A stretch of DNA of 64,000 nt from Notospermus geniculatus (GCA_002633025.1 NMRB01000125.1:313983-377982), one strand, 5' to 3'. Shown: positions 11,447 to 22,421, counted from the first letter of the stretch. A program made the numbers and translations. Notes: generated by a model not told the origin, from the letters alone.

Positions 11447-11721
11447 TTCCACCCGAGAAACCATCTATTCAGGGAGCAGAGACAAATCCACTCAAAGTGA
11501 CCGTCGGCTCTACCTTTACACTCACATGCACCAAAGCCGCGACTGGTGTGATCCCTGCTGGCTGGGAATGGTACAATGCCTCAAGCAAGATAACAGTCGG
11601 TGTGGATGGTGCTGTGTTTAGCAAGACAGCGGCAGCAGTCGATGATGGTACCTACACCTGCAAAGCTTTACTTGGTCCGTTTACAAGCGTTCCGTCGGAA
11701 AATATAGTTTTGACTGTCATT
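11447..11721 (+). CDS. LamG-Ig gene 1, first Ig exon (copy B, cut by N)
   Basis: After acceptor TTCCAG in phase 1 the exon encodes an I-set-like Ig domain: PPEKPSI, FTLTCTKA, GWEWYNAS, DDGTYTCKA. It is more diverged than the array exons and lacks three residues at the 3' side. The N at 11722 replaces the last exon base and the donor. Directly after it the sequence jumps to repeat A', so this copy is not spliceable as assembled. Confidence 0.65.
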
Positions 11722-12394
11722 NAAAAACCAGGCCTAAGACTGAGAGAGTTTATGTTTCATCTTGAATTTTTGGATTTCCATTTCGTAGCTACAAAATGGA
11801 CACGGAAGATAAATTTCAAAGTTTAATATACAATATACACCTTAACTCTATCGGTATAACGTCATACGCTAAAAGTCGCTCTGGCAGCAGGCGATATTTG
11901 TGGTGCCAACCATCTCCTGAAATACATTACCTTATGGAAATTAAGCCCAATTTCGTATTTCGTACTTCGTGTTTCGTCAGATTTGCGAAAACTCACTAAT
12001 TGAAATTGCAGTAGACTTATCCGGCTTAGGATATCTTACAGGCGAGTACCGTACAACAGTATTTTCAGTCATCTCCACGGCTCTGAAACGAAACGGAATA
12101 GGCTACATGTACACTTCACATAAAATATTTAATGTGTCATACAAACAACATGTACATTTATGTGCTGAATGCCCCAATTGTCCGAATAAAGTGTCAAAGT
12201 AGACCTACTCATGTGCTCCAGCCCATATTTTCAAAGCTTTTTTTATCCGAAACCTGTTTGAACAAAAATCTGTTCCATTAAGAAGCATTTTAAATCCATG
12301 TTTTCAAAAGTACTTTGAAGATAAAACGCTGTTGTTGTTAAGACGTACTTCAACATGGTTAGTGGGGAACATGTACTTCTGCGTAACACCACTA

Positions 12395-12548
12395 TAGCCT
12401 AGTTTATACTTCGACGCAAGACCATCGGCGTCCGACGCACGATCAAAATCTGTACGCCGACATAAGCCTACTTCATTAGGTCGGCGTCCAGATTTTGATC
12501 GCGCGTCGGACGCCGATGGTCGTGCGTCGAAGTATAAACCAGGCTTAT
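12395..12548. repeat. palindromic element (TAGCCTAGTTTATACTTCG ends)
   Basis: The left arm starts at 12395 and the right arm mirrors it, ending AAGTATAAACCAGGCTTA. The arms carry the GACGCCGATGGTC segment in opposite orientations. It is present only in the A' copy. Confidence 0.6.
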
Positions 12549-12561
12549 AGGTGCGCAGAAA

Positions 12562-12635
12562 CGCTCGAAAGCATTGTTTTTTTCCGCGCCGTGACCAACG
12601 ACGCGAAAACAAATAATGCTTTCGAGCGTTTCCGT
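12562..12635. repeat. hairpin with GAAACGCTCGAAAGCATT arms
   Basis: The arm GAAACGCTCGAAAGCATT (from about 12558) is mirrored by AATGCTTTCGAGCGTTTC. A GC-rich spacer follows to the single N at 12840. No gene seen. Confidence 0.5.
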
Positions 12636-13162
12636 GGACGGAAACGCTCCAAAGGAAAGCCGCTCTCACACGAGCGCCGAGTACGGCGTGAACTAGCGCG
12701 TTTTGAAAACGCCGACAAGCGCACAATTTAGCGCATAGTTGACGCCGTGTGAACGCACGTCCTGCGTTTTCAAAACGCAGGACCTGCGTTTTCGTGCGTT
12801 TTGACGACTTCCGGTACGTAGCGTCTCTTCCGGCTTCTTNACTTTGAAAATATGGGCCTTGGAGTCTGTCGCTGTGCAGACAAGCCAACAGGCAGTTAGA
12901 CATGCCCACCCTGCACTAGCTAAAAAGCTTTTTAAGGGAGATTTAAAATACGTTTTAGCGTTAAAACCCTTTGAAAAATATGAAAGTAAAAGTGCGTTTT
13001 CGTCGGAGCGTTCTAAAAGTAAAACAACTTCGAAAATAGGATTTTTCCTTTAAAAATACTTTAAAAAATCTTTTCAAAATGCATTTTGCATTAAAACAGC
13101 TTTATGGGCCTATGGGCCTAAAATATGGGCCTAAGTGTACATGACTGTATTTCATTTTGCAG

Positions 13163-13472
13163 TTGGTGCTAAAAATAACAGGTCAGGATGGTACGCAGTA
13201 TGTCCAAAGGTTCGGGCTGTCGGTAACGGATCCGTTTCAGTGGGTCTTTGTTGCCGTCTCTTATAACTTCGAAACTGGCATTGCGGTGGGCTGCCTCTAC
13301 AGTAAATGCGTTGAGAAGCAAATGATGGCAAAAATTCTCCACGGGAAAGAAGCAACAACTGCAACTACACAATTTGGGACAAATGGTGTTCAGATGTGGT
13401 GTTTGGTGTTGTACCATCAGGCATTGACGGAAACACTGATCAAGCAATTCGATAAATCGTTCTGCAATGGAG
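13163..13472 (+). CDS. LamG-Ig gene 1, exon 3 (copy B')
   Basis: Near-identical to 10578-10887: same 310-bp length, same borders, and one visible residue difference (ALTEALIKQ versus ALTETLIKQ). It starts in phase 0, so it cannot follow the first Ig exon, which ends in phase 1, in one transcript. This is probably the same exon from the other haplotype. Confidence 0.7.
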
Positions 13473-13733
13473 GTAAGCCGTGCGCTTCCCCAAAGGAACA
13501 TTTCGAGAGACAAAGCGTTTCGTCCGACACCAGAAAATTTTCACCATTCTTTTGTCTACTGGTGACAGGCTGTTTCTTGAAACTCTACAGTATTCACGTC
13601 AGATCTACATTAGTTATTATGGAGCTCTACATTATGGCACTGCAAACTAATTGATCTACATGTATTTACCCTTTGAAGTCTGACAGCAGAAAGTAATTTT
13701 GGTGTCGGACGGAACGATAGATTTTGCTGGTAA

Positions 13734-13979
13734 TACCCCCATCACACTGAGCTGGTTCTCGGTGCGATCTTGAAAATTTTGCCGAACGGTCTCAAACTGT
13801 CTGCGAACGGTGTGGACGTAGTGGCAACGTTTTACAGACTTTTTACGAACTTCATGGACGGGAAGGGTGCTCCAGTACATCGAAGCATTATTTGGCCAAG
13901 GGTACACGTTCTAGCCCGTTTTACGATTTTTTAGGACGGGGCAGGACGTTTTGAGAACGACTTCAGTGTGATGGGGGTA
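13734..13979 (-). mobile_element. Harbinger-like MITE, 246 bp, present only in copy B'
   Basis: Same family and length as 4191-4436, in reverse orientation. It is flanked by TAA (13731-13733 and 13980-13982). Copy B has the empty site at about 11141-11145 (GCTGGTAAGCTCA). Confidence 0.8.
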
Positions 13980-14287
13980 TAAGCTCAATATTTTTTGATA
14001 CCCTCCTTCAAATGAGTGTACATGTACACCGTACATCCTAGATGGATAAACTAATAAAAGGTCTATATTATCAAATATATGATTTTTGGAAAATCAATGG
14101 CACAAATCTTTGCGATATTTTCAAAGTTAAATTGTGACTCATTTTCTTGGGTGACCAATTTTGAAACACACCCTTGTTTTTCACCGGGCCAAAATCTATG
14201 GAGGTACTGAAATGATCAATGGCACATGCTTGGCAACTTTCTTTAGATTTTTATCGCACATGCTGACCCGCCTCCTGCTTCTTCCAG

Positions 14288-14563
14288 TTCCACCCGAGAA
14301 ACCATCTATTCAGGGAGCAACGACAAATCCACTCACAGTGACCGTCGGCTCTACCTTTACACTCACATGCACCAAAGCCGCGACTGGTGTGATCCCTGCT
14401 GGCTGGGAATGGTACAAGGCCTCAAGCAAGATAACAGTCGGTGTGGATGGTGCTGTGTTTAGCAAGACAACGGCAGCAGTCGATGATGGTACCTACACCT
14501 GCAAAGCTTTACTTGGTCCGTTTACAAGCGTTCCGTCGGAAAATATAGTTTTGACTGTCATTG
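14288..14563 (+). CDS. LamG-Ig gene 1, first Ig exon (copy B')
   Basis: 276 bp, phase 1 to phase 1, acceptor TTCCAG and donor G|GTGAGT. The Ig fold landmarks are TLTCTKA (first Cys), WEWYKAS (core Trp) and DDGTYTCKA (second Cys). It ends with the strand NIVLTVIG. This intact copy shows what 11447-11721 should look like. Its gene 2 counterpart is 37357-37632. It follows the LamG domain directly, so it is the membrane-distal or first Ig of the protein. Confidence 0.75.
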
Positions 14564-15228
14564 GTGAGTGCAATGCAAGAAAAAAAGGGGCGGGGATCAC
14601 ACGACAAATTGATTGATCATTTCCAGGAGGACGGCGCTATGCCTGAAACCAGCTTGGCTTTGCACTGACTTGGACTTAACCTGGTAATGGCGCAATTTGG
14701 ACATGCAAACGCACAAAACAGATATTACCGTACTTATTTAAGAGTTTTTTATTAACTTAGGTCGATATGGCTTTCAATGGGGAACCCGCATGACTGCAGA
14801 TGGCGCAGCAAGTATAAGACCCGAATGACATACATGTACATGTACCGACGTCACTTTTTTCGCTGTTGACGTCGCGCAGTCAAAGCATGGGTACATTTTT
14901 CTACACAACTTTCCCATCCTGTGGCATTTCCGACGAAACAAAGCAGTGATATTTGGATAACTTTGAACATGAAACAGGGCCGTGTAATTTAATCAAAATC
15001 GAACCAAACAGAGTGGTTTAGAGGCAAGAAGGAAATGGAAGTACTGTTAGAAAATAGGACTTCCGGGTCTTACACTGACAGCGCCAAGTCGTGGCGTTAA
15101 TTCTGCGGGTTCCTCATTGTGGGACATGACAAAGAATCACATAGACAAGGTGATATCAAAAATGTCTATTCCACGTGTCATACTATTTGTAAAACACTAA
15201 AGACAAAATATTAAAGCTGAGTGGGCAA
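14564..15228. other. intronic DNA, no feature supported
   Basis: No Ig exon, repeat arm or coding family was recognised between the first Ig exon and the LINE remnant. Confidence 0.4.
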
Positions 15229-15230
15229 AA

Positions 15231-15575
15231 GTGGTTTCCATGAATGACGGCAAATTGTCAGCCTACAAACAATTTAAGAAACAGTTCGGTATTGAAAACT
15301 ATCTCCTAGTCTGTACATGTAGTTTTGACGAAAGAAAGTTCTTCACTAAACTGCGTACCAGTTGCCATCGACAACACGTAGAAACTGGGAGATATAAAAC
15401 GCTTCTGATTCCCAGATAACCTCGTGTTTCCCACCTTTGCGAGATGGAGAATGATGAAGTGGAAGATGAATTTCACTTCTTGCTTCAATGTACAAATATT
15501 GTTCAGAAAGAACCATTAATGTTCGATGCCCTAAGAGAAATTTCTTTCAACAAACCTGACATGTTCAACTCTACA
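15231..15575 (+). pseudogene. LINE ORF2 C-terminal remnant
   Basis: The frame reads FTKLRTSCHRQHVETGRY, then a stop, then MENDEVEDEFHFLLQCTN. This is the Cys/His-containing tail seen after the reverse transcriptase in many LINEs (L-R-x-x-x-H, E-x-GR, VEDE-x-HF-LL-x-C). Frame breaks make it non-functional. Its last part is repeated at 16056-16160. Confidence 0.6.
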
Positions 15576-16620
15576 ACGAGGAAAAATCGATCCGACGTAC
15601 TTCCGTTTCGCTGTTTCCACGAGGTGGGTGCGGCTGCGAAGCGGGTAGACGGGCGCGGGCGCGTTTTTTCGAATCGGTCATGTAGCGATTTTTTCCGCAC
15701 CCGCTTGTTGCCCGTGCGGTATTGCGTCATCATTTTCTGAGAATTCCCCTGGTAATAAAGAAATGATGGAAGTTGAAACAGGGTCCACCGCCCGAAGACC
15801 GCACCCGCACCCGCGCCGGCCACCGCCTCCGCGTCTGCATCCGCCTCGTGGAAAAGCAGCTTTAATGTCATACGCTGATGGTGACATCTAAGTTCTTAAA
15901 CCCATTGTTAATCTTATAAACTCGTCATTTTTAAAGAGGTCCCAGGCAACCTGAACCATCCGTCATTACGTAATTTACATGTATGTATTCTCATGTCTTG
16001 GTCTCGTCTGTAAATTGTTTTGTGTTTGTGTCTTTGTCTTGTAAATATTATCTTGCTTCAATGTACAAATATTGTTCAGAAAGAACCATTAATGTTCGAT
16101 GCCCTAAGAGAAATTTCTTTCAACAAACCTGACATGTTCAACTGTACAACGAGGAAAAATCGATCCGACGTACTTCCGTTTCGCTGTTTCCACGAGGCGG
16201 GTGCGGCTGCGAAGCGGGTAGACGGGCGCGGGCGCGTTTTTTCGAATCGGTCATGTAGCGATTTTTTCCGTACCCGCTTGTTGCCCGTGCGGTATTGCGT
16301 CATCATTTTCTGAGAATTCCCCTGGTAATAAAGAAATGATGGAAGTTGAAACAGGGTCCACCGCCTGAAGACCGCACCCGCACCCGCGCCGGCCACCGCC
16401 TCCGCGTCTGCATCCGCCTCGTGGAAAAGCAGCTTTAATGTCATACGCTGATGGTGACATCTAAGTTCTTAAACCCATTGTTAATCTTATAAACTCGTCA
16501 TTTTTAAAGAGGTCCCAGGCAACCTGAACCATCAGTCATTACGTAATTTACATGTATGTATTCTCATGTCTTGGTCTCGTCTGTAAATTGTTTTGTGTTT
16601 GTGTCTTTGTCTTGTAAATA
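15482..16620. repeat. ~570-bp tandem duplication with a GC-rich palindromic element
   Basis: Unit one starts at about 15482 and unit two at about 16053, nearly identical through AACTCGTCATTTTTAAAGAG and the TTGTGTTTGTGTCTTTGTCT tail. Each unit contains the LINE tail and a GC-rich element with ends GCTGTTTCCACGAGG and CCTCGTGGAAAAGCAGC (15609-15863 and 16180-16434). Confidence 0.7.
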
Positions 16621-17765
16621 TTATTCCGGTAGGAAGCTACAATATATGTCTTTCACCGTAGAAACCTCTTATTATTTCGAACCTATTATTTCATGCTTGC
16701 CTCAATGTAAAAAAAGAAGTGTAAAAAGAAAGTAAAAAAGAAATGTAAAAAGAATGTAAAAAAGAAATGTAATGTATATTTTGTAAATGTATTAATGTAT
16801 ATTTTGTAAATAAATAAACAATTTAAAGTCCTAGTTGCACCCAAAAATTGACTACACAGATTATTACTGAAGTGTAGAATACATAAATAGATACATTTTG
16901 CTTTTTGTTTTACATGTATCAAATTCTGATGTGAATAGTTTGGGAGATATCGAAGAATATGTGCGTGAAAATGCCACTGCTATTTTCCGTACTGGTAGGG
17001 ACTAGCCAGGGTCAAAAATGCTAATTTATGCACGATGTCATTGCAAGGACAAATGAAATCAAATGTGAGCCATCCACTGTGGAGATAAAGTATATTTTCA
17101 TTTACATTTTACTAATTGACAAATTTCTCACTTGATTCTCTTACATAAATAGTTGCATCAATCCATTACAGCACTACAATGCATGCGCATTATGCAAATT
17201 CCTGCAATGACGTCATCAAATTAGGCCCAACATTCTCCTCTGATCAAATTCATTTCAATATGTTATACATGTACAGTCATTGACATTAGTTTATCTACAC
17301 CTACTACCTTGAATATTTCAAATACTACTGGGCCAATTTTAACACGGTTTGTACCACATGAAAGTATATAACCTTGGTCATATTTCTGCATCAAAATTTT
17401 GGAAATTTGGAAATTTCATAATTATGTAATAACTCATTAGAAAACCCCCTAAAAATCAACATTTTTATTATGGAAATTTTTTTGGGCTTTTGTTGTAGTT
17501 TTGATAGAATGGAACTTTCTAAGGATTTTGGGCTTTGTTTCATCAAAATATCGCAAGTGGTTGCTGAGATATTTGAGATTATCAAAATTTTGATAGTTTG
17601 AGATTTTCGTGTTTTTCAGGAAATTTTGATGTCATTAGTTAAAGCTAACCTCAGAATATGGGCTTACAGAATTTTGGAACTTTTTGCTTTAACTGGGCCG
17701 AGATATTCATATTTTCAGAATATCAAAATGTTGATATGCTAAACTCTTTAACTTAAGACAGCTGT
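16621..17765. other. AT-rich intron
   Basis: A short SINE-tail piece (CCGGTAGGAAGC, 16627) is followed by A/T-rich DNA with AATGTAAAAAGAA-type repeats at about 16706-16790. No exon was found. Confidence 0.4.
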
Positions 17766-17987
17766 NNNNNNNNNNNNNNNNNNNNNNNNNNNNNNNNNNN
17801 NNNNNNNNNNNNNNNNNNNNNNNNNNNNNNNNNNNNNNNNNNNNNNNNNNNNNNNNNNNNNNNNNNNNNNNNNNNNNNNNNNNNNNNNNNNNNNNNNNNN
17901 NNNNNNNNNNNNNNNNNNNNNNNNNNNNNNNNNNNNNNNNNNNNNNNNNNNNNNNNNNNNNNNNNNNNNNNNNNNNNNNNNNNNNNN
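17766..17987. other. assembly gap (N)
   Basis: 222 Ns. Ig exons of gene 1 could be missing here; a cut exon fragment lies just downstream at 18408. Confidence 0.95.
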
Positions 17988-18020
17988 TTTCTAAGTTCTA
18001 ATAATAACGTGATATAGAGA

Positions 18021-18080
18021 GGTAGCATAATGGTAAATGGAACAGCTTGTATAAGCTGTTCCATCTACCATTATGCTACC
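18021..18080. repeat. 28-bp-arm hairpin
   Basis: GGTAGCATAATGGTAAATGG and its complement flank a four-base loop (GTAT), with one mismatch. Confidence 0.7.
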
Positions 18081-18407
18081 CCTACTATATTACGATATTT
18101 TCAGAACTTACAAAATTTTTATGACCTGGACTCGCGTCGAGGTACGTTGGATTCTCCCGTATATTACAATTAATAATTGTATAATATTATAATTAATTAT
18201 ACATGTTTAACTACCGCAAACAGTGTACAGATCAACATGTACTTGATCAGCACTTTTTGTTCACCTTAAGCACTCTTATTGCACCTAATCCTCTGTACAT
18301 TTAGGTAACGAAATAAACATATATATCGATATATACAAAAAATTCTCGGCTGATACTGTTGACTTTTCCAATTTGAATTTCACGTTTGAATTTCACAATT
18401 TGAATTT

Positions 18408-18475
18408 CCAAGATCACTTCTGGTGTCACAGGAGCTGTCTTCAACAAGGCAGCAGTGGCGGGGGATACAGGGTCG
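18408..18475 (+). pseudogene. orphan Ig exon fragment
   Basis: A stretch starting CCAAGATCACTTCTGGTGTC matches the middle of the array Ig exons up to GATACAGGGTCGT, then turns into unrelated sequence (AAATTAGG). It has no acceptor, no donor and neither Ig cysteine codon. Confidence 0.7.
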
Positions 18476-18515
18476 TAAATTAGGTAAACTGTCCAATGCC
18501 TTATGTCTTTTTCAG

Positions 18516-18800
18516 CTCCACCAGATAAACCTTCGATCCAAGACGCGAGTAGCACGGTGAAATCTGCTGCCACAGTGAACGCCGGTTCGAAATTTTCATT
18601 TACTTGCACCAAAGCTGCAAGTGGTGTCGTTCCTGATGCTTGGGAATGGTACAAGGATAGCACCAAAATTACTTCTGGTGTCTCAGGAGCGGTTTTCAGT
18701 AAGGTAGCGGTTGCTGCCGATGCAGGGTCTTACAATTGTAAAGCTCTAAAAGGTGGTCTTTCCAGTGATGCATCCGATGTTTTGACAATAAAGGTGAATG
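18516..18800 (+). CDS. LamG-Ig gene 1, Ig exon
   Basis: 285 bp, acceptor TTTTTCAG, donor G|GTAAGT, phase 1-1. It encodes PPDKPSIQD, FSFTCTKA, WEWYKDST, DAGSYNCKA and ends VLTIKVNG. It is the most diverged member at the 5' side of the array and most resembles 38479-38763 in gene 2 (PPDKPSIQD and GVVPDAWEWYKD in both), so it probably is the orthologous position. Confidence 0.8.
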
Positions 18801-18893
18801 GTAAGTTCTTTCGTACATGTAGAATTTGTTGAAATCTCGTTACTTGATTCCTTGCCTATTTTCTGTTGACTATTTCTTGCATGTCTTTTGTAG

Positions 18894-19178
18894 TTCCACC
18901 AGAGAAACCATCTATACGGGACAGTAAAAACACGGTGACAACTGTAGTCGAAGTAAACGCTGGGTCTAGCTTCTCATTTACTTGCACAAAAGCTGACAGT
19001 GGAGTGATCCCTGATGCTTGGGAATGGTACAAGGATAACACCAAGATCACTTCTGGTGTCACAGGAGCAGTCTTCAACAAGGCAGCAGTGGCGGGGGATA
19101 CAGGGTCGTATACTTGTAAAGCTCTAAAAGGTGGTCTTTCCAGTGTTGCATCCGATAGGTTGTTAATGCACGTGAATG
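18894..19178 (+). CDS. LamG-Ig gene 1, array Ig exon a
   Basis: 285 bp, phase 1-1, acceptor TTTTGTAG, donor G|GTAAGT. Variant blocks: VVEVNAGSS, YKDN, FNKAAVAGD, KALKGG, RLLMH. First exon of the regular ~400-bp period. Confidence 0.8.
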
Positions 19179-19292
19179 GTAAGTTCTTAAATGGAAAGAA
19201 CTCTCATCTGAATAACATTTTCAGCTGAAATCCCACTACCTGTTCGTCTGTGCCAAATTATCGACTATTTCTTGAATGCATGCCTTTTTCAG

Positions 19293-19580
19293 CTCCGCCA
19301 GAGAAACCATCTATTCGGGACAGTAAAAACACGGTGACAACTGTAGTCGAAGTAAACGCTGGATCTAGCTTCTCATTTACGTGCACAAAAGCTGATAGTG
19401 GAGTGATCCCAGATGCTTGGGAATGGTACAAGGGTGACACCAAGATCACTTCTGGCGTCACAGGAGCGGTCTTCAGCAAGGCAGCAGCAGTGGCGGGGGA
19501 TACAGGGTCGTATACTTGTAACGCTCTAACAGGTGGTCTTTCCAGTGTTGCATCCGATAGGTTGATAATGCAGGTGAACG
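19293..19580 (+). CDS. LamG-Ig gene 1, array Ig exon b
   Basis: 288 bp, phase 1-1; one extra Ala codon (KAAAVAGD). Variant blocks: VVEVNAGSS, YKGD, FSKAAAVAGD, NALTGG, RLIMQ. It has NALTGG where its neighbours have KALKGG or KALTGG. Confidence 0.8.
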
Positions 19581-19697
19581 GTAAGTTCTTTATAAATACA
19601 AAAAAAATTCTCATTTGAATAACATTCGGCTGAAATCCCACTACCTGATTGTCTGTGCCTAATTATCGACTAGTTCTTGAATGCATGCCTTTTTCAG

Positions 19698-20013
19698 CTC
19701 CACCAGGGAAACCATCTATACGGGACAGTAAAAACACGGTGACAACTGTAACCGAAGTGAATGCTGGATCTGGCTTTTCGTTTACGTGTACAAAAGCTGA
19801 TAGTGGAGTGATTCCTGATGCTTGGGAATGGTACTGTGATCCCAGATGCTTGGGAATGGTACAAGGGTGACACCAAGATCACTTCTGGCGTCACAGGAGC
19901 GGTCTTCAGCAAGGCAGCAGCAGTGGCGGGGGATACAGGGTCGTATACTTGTAAAGCTCTAACAGGTGGTCTTTCCAGTGTTGCATCCGATAGGTTGATA
20001 ATGCAGGTGAACG
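19698..20013 (+). pseudogene. array Ig exon c, broken by 28-bp duplication
   Basis: This exon is 316 bp instead of 288. After WEWY a 28-bp near-copy of the preceding GATGCTTGGGAATGGTAC region is inserted, which shifts the frame and gives a stop 12 codons later. The first copy carries the ATTCCTGATGC variant and the second the ATCCCAGATGC variant found in other array exons. The splice sites are intact. It is either a real recombinant pseudo-exon or an assembly chimaera. Confidence 0.8.
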
Positions 20014-20129
20014 GTAAGTTCTTTATAAATACAAAAAAATTCTCATTTGAATAACATTCGGCTGAAATCCCACTACCTGATTGTCTGTGCCTAATTATCG
20101 ACTAGTTCTTGAATGCATGCCTTTTTCAG

Positions 20130-20411
20130 CTCCACCAGGGAAACCATCCATACGGGACAGTAAAAACACGGTGACAACTGTAACCGAAGTGAATGCTGGA
20201 TCTGGCTTTTCGTTTACGTGTACAAAAGCTGATAGTGGAGTGATTCCTGATGCTTGGGAATGGTACAAGGGTGACACCAAGATCACTTCTGGTGTCACAG
20301 GAGCAGTCTTCAACAAGGCAGCAGTGGCGGGGGATACAGGTTATACTTGTAAAGCTCTAAAAGGTGGTCTTTCCAGTGTTGCATCCGATAGGTTGTTAAT
20401 GCAGGTGAATG
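20130..20411 (+). CDS. LamG-Ig gene 1, array Ig exon d
   Basis: 282 bp, phase 1-1. One codon is lost before the second cysteine (DTGYTC instead of DTGSYTC). Variant blocks: VTEVNAGSG, YKGD, FNKAAVAGD, KALKGG, RLLMQ. The frame remains open. Confidence 0.8.
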
Positions 20412-20532
20412 GTAAGTTCTTTATAAATGGAAACAATTAACTCTCATCTGAATAACATTTTCAGTTGAAATCCCACTACCTGATTGTCTGTGCCTAATTA
20501 TCGACTATTTCTTGAATGCACGCCTTTTTCAG

Positions 20533-20817
20533 CTCCACCAGAGAAACCATCTATACGGGACAGTAAAAACACGGTGACAACTGTAACTGAAGTAAACGCT
20601 GGGGCTAGCTTCTCATTTACTTGCACAAAAGCTGATTCTGGAGTGATCCCAGATGCTTGGGAATGGTACAAGGGTGACACCAAGATCACTTCTGGTGTGA
20701 CAGGAGCGGTCTTCAACAAGGCAGCAGTGGCGGGGGATACAGGGTCGTATACTTGTAAAGCTCTAAAAGGTGGTCTTTCCAGTGTTGCATCCGACAGGTT
20801 GATAATGCAGGTGAACG
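20533..20817 (+). CDS. LamG-Ig gene 1, array Ig exon e
   Basis: 285 bp, phase 1-1. Variant blocks: VTEVNAGAS, YKGD, FNKAAVAGD, KALKGG, RLIMQ. Confidence 0.8.
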
Positions 20818-20931
20818 GTAAGTTCTTTATAAATGCAAAAAAATTCATTTGAATAACATTCGGCTGAAATCCCACTACCTGATTGTCTGTGCCAAATTAT
20901 CGACTATTTCGTGAATGCATGTCTTTTTCAG

Positions 20932-21219
20932 CTCCGCCAGAGAAACCATCTATACGGGACAGTAAAAACACGGTGACAACTGTAACCGAAGTGAATGCTG
21001 GATCTGGCTTTTCGTTTACTTGTACAAAAGCTGATAGTGGAGTGATGCCTGATGCTTGGGAATGGTACATGGGTGACACCAAGATCACTTCGGGCGTCAC
21101 AGGAGCGGTCTTCAGCAAGGCAGCAGCAGTGGCGGGGGATACAGGGTCGTATACTTGTAAAGCTCTAACAGGTGGTCTTTCCAGTGTTGCATCCGATAGG
21201 TTGATAATGCAGGTGAATG
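20932..21219 (+). CDS. LamG-Ig gene 1, array Ig exon f
   Basis: 288 bp, phase 1-1. Variant blocks: VTEVNAGSG, GVMPDAW, YMGD, FSKAAAVAGD, KALTGG, RLIMQ. The only exon with Met before PDAW. Confidence 0.8.
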
Positions 21220-21328
21220 GTAAGTTCTTTATAAATGCAAAAAATTTGAATAACATTCAATTGAAATCCCACTACCTGATTGTCTGTGCCTAATTATCGA
21301 CTATTTCTTGAATGCACGCCTTTTTCAG

Positions 21329-21616
21329 CTCCACCAGGGAAACCATCTATACGGGACAGTAAAAACACGGTGACAACTGTAACCGAAGTGAATGCTGGAT
21401 CTGGCTTTTCGTTTACTTGTACAAAAGCTGATAGTGGAGTGATTCCTGATGCTTGGGAATGGTACATGGGTGACACCAAGATCACTTCGGGTGTCACAGG
21501 AGCTGTCTTCAGCAAGGCAGCAGCAGTGGCGGGGGATACAGGGTCGTATACTTGTAAAGCTCTAAAAGGTGGTCTTTCCAGTGTTGCATCCGATAGGTTG
21601 ATAATGCAGGTGAACG
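21329..21616 (+). CDS. LamG-Ig gene 1, array Ig exon g
   Basis: 288 bp, phase 1-1. Variant blocks: VTEVNAGSG, YMGD, FSKAAAVAGD, KALKGG, RLIMQ. A hybrid of the exon f front with the KALKGG back. Confidence 0.8.
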
Positions 21617-21731
21617 GTAAGTTATTTATAAATACAAAAAATTCTCATTTGAATAACATTCGGCTGAAATCCCACTACCTGATTGTCTGTGCCTAATTAT
21701 CGACTAGTTCTTGAATGCATGCCTTTTTCAG

Positions 21732-22016
21732 CTCCACCAGGGAAACCATCCATACGGGACAGTAAAAACACGGTGACAACTGTAACTGAAGTGAACGCTG
21801 GATCTAGCTTTTCGTTTACTTGTACAAAAGCTGATAGTGGAGTGATTCCTGATGCTTGGGAATGGTACAAGGGTGACACCAAGATCACTTCTGGTGTCAC
21901 AGGAGCGGTCTTCAACAAGGCAGCAGTGGTGGGAGATACAGGGTCGTATACTTGTAAAGCTCTAAAAGGTGGTCTTTCCAGTGTTGCATCCGATAGGTTG
22001 TTAATGCAGGTGAATG
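21732..22016 (+). CDS. LamG-Ig gene 1, array Ig exon h
   Basis: 285 bp, phase 1-1. Variant blocks: VTEVNAGSS, YKGD, FNKAAVVGD, KALKGG, RLLMQ. Confidence 0.8.
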
Positions 22017-22133
22017 GTAAGTTCTTTTATAAATGCAGAGAAAATCTCATTTGAATAACATTCGGCTGAAATCCCACTACCTGATTGTCTGTGCCTAATT
22101 ATCGTTTATTTCTTGAATGCATGCCTTTTTCAG

Positions 22134-22421
22134 CTCCACCAGGGAAACCATCTATACGGGACAGTAAAAACACGGTGACAACTGTTACCGAAGTGAACGC
22201 TGGATCTGGCTTTTCGTTTACTTGTACAAAAGCTGATAGTGGAGTGATTCCTGATGCTTGGGAATGGTACATGGGTGACACCAAGATCACTTCTAGCGTC
22301 ACAGGAGCGGTCTTCAGCAAGGCAGCAGCAGTGGCGGGGGATACAGGGTCGTATACTTGTAAAGCTGTAAAAGGTGGTCTTTCCAGTGTTGCATCCGATA
22401 GGTTGATAATGCAGGTGAACG
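22134..22421 (+). CDS. LamG-Ig gene 1, array Ig exon i
   Basis: 288 bp, phase 1-1. Variant blocks: VTEVNAGSG, YMGD, ITSSVTGAV, FSKAAAVAGD, KAVKGG, RLIMQ. It differs from exon g by only a few residues. Confidence 0.8.

Larger units (their letters stand above)
9463..12339. repeat. A-B-A'-B' duplication, probable unmerged haplotypes
   Basis: The segment 9463-10067 recurs at 11737-12339, and 10260-11721 recurs at 12841-14560, with scattered differences. The joins carry single Ns at 10068, 11722 and 12840. Both LamG exon 3 and Ig exon 1 are therefore present twice in this window. See the findings for why this is likely an assembly effect. Confidence 0.75.

Noticed and set aside
11497-11826. Ig domain fused to a C-terminal tail after the N at 11722
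   Set aside because: The join is an assembly break to repeat A'; the tail is intron sequence also seen at 9463-9550.
15503-15871. Paired open frames 15503-15871 and 16076-16444 on the minus strand
   Set aside because: They cover the GC-rich palindromic element and the antisense of the LINE tail, in a tandem duplication.
20095-20316. Antisense open frames in every Ig exon (MLKTAPVTPEVILV...)
   Set aside because: Shadows of the conserved plus-strand Ig exons; they have no start or splice logic of their own.
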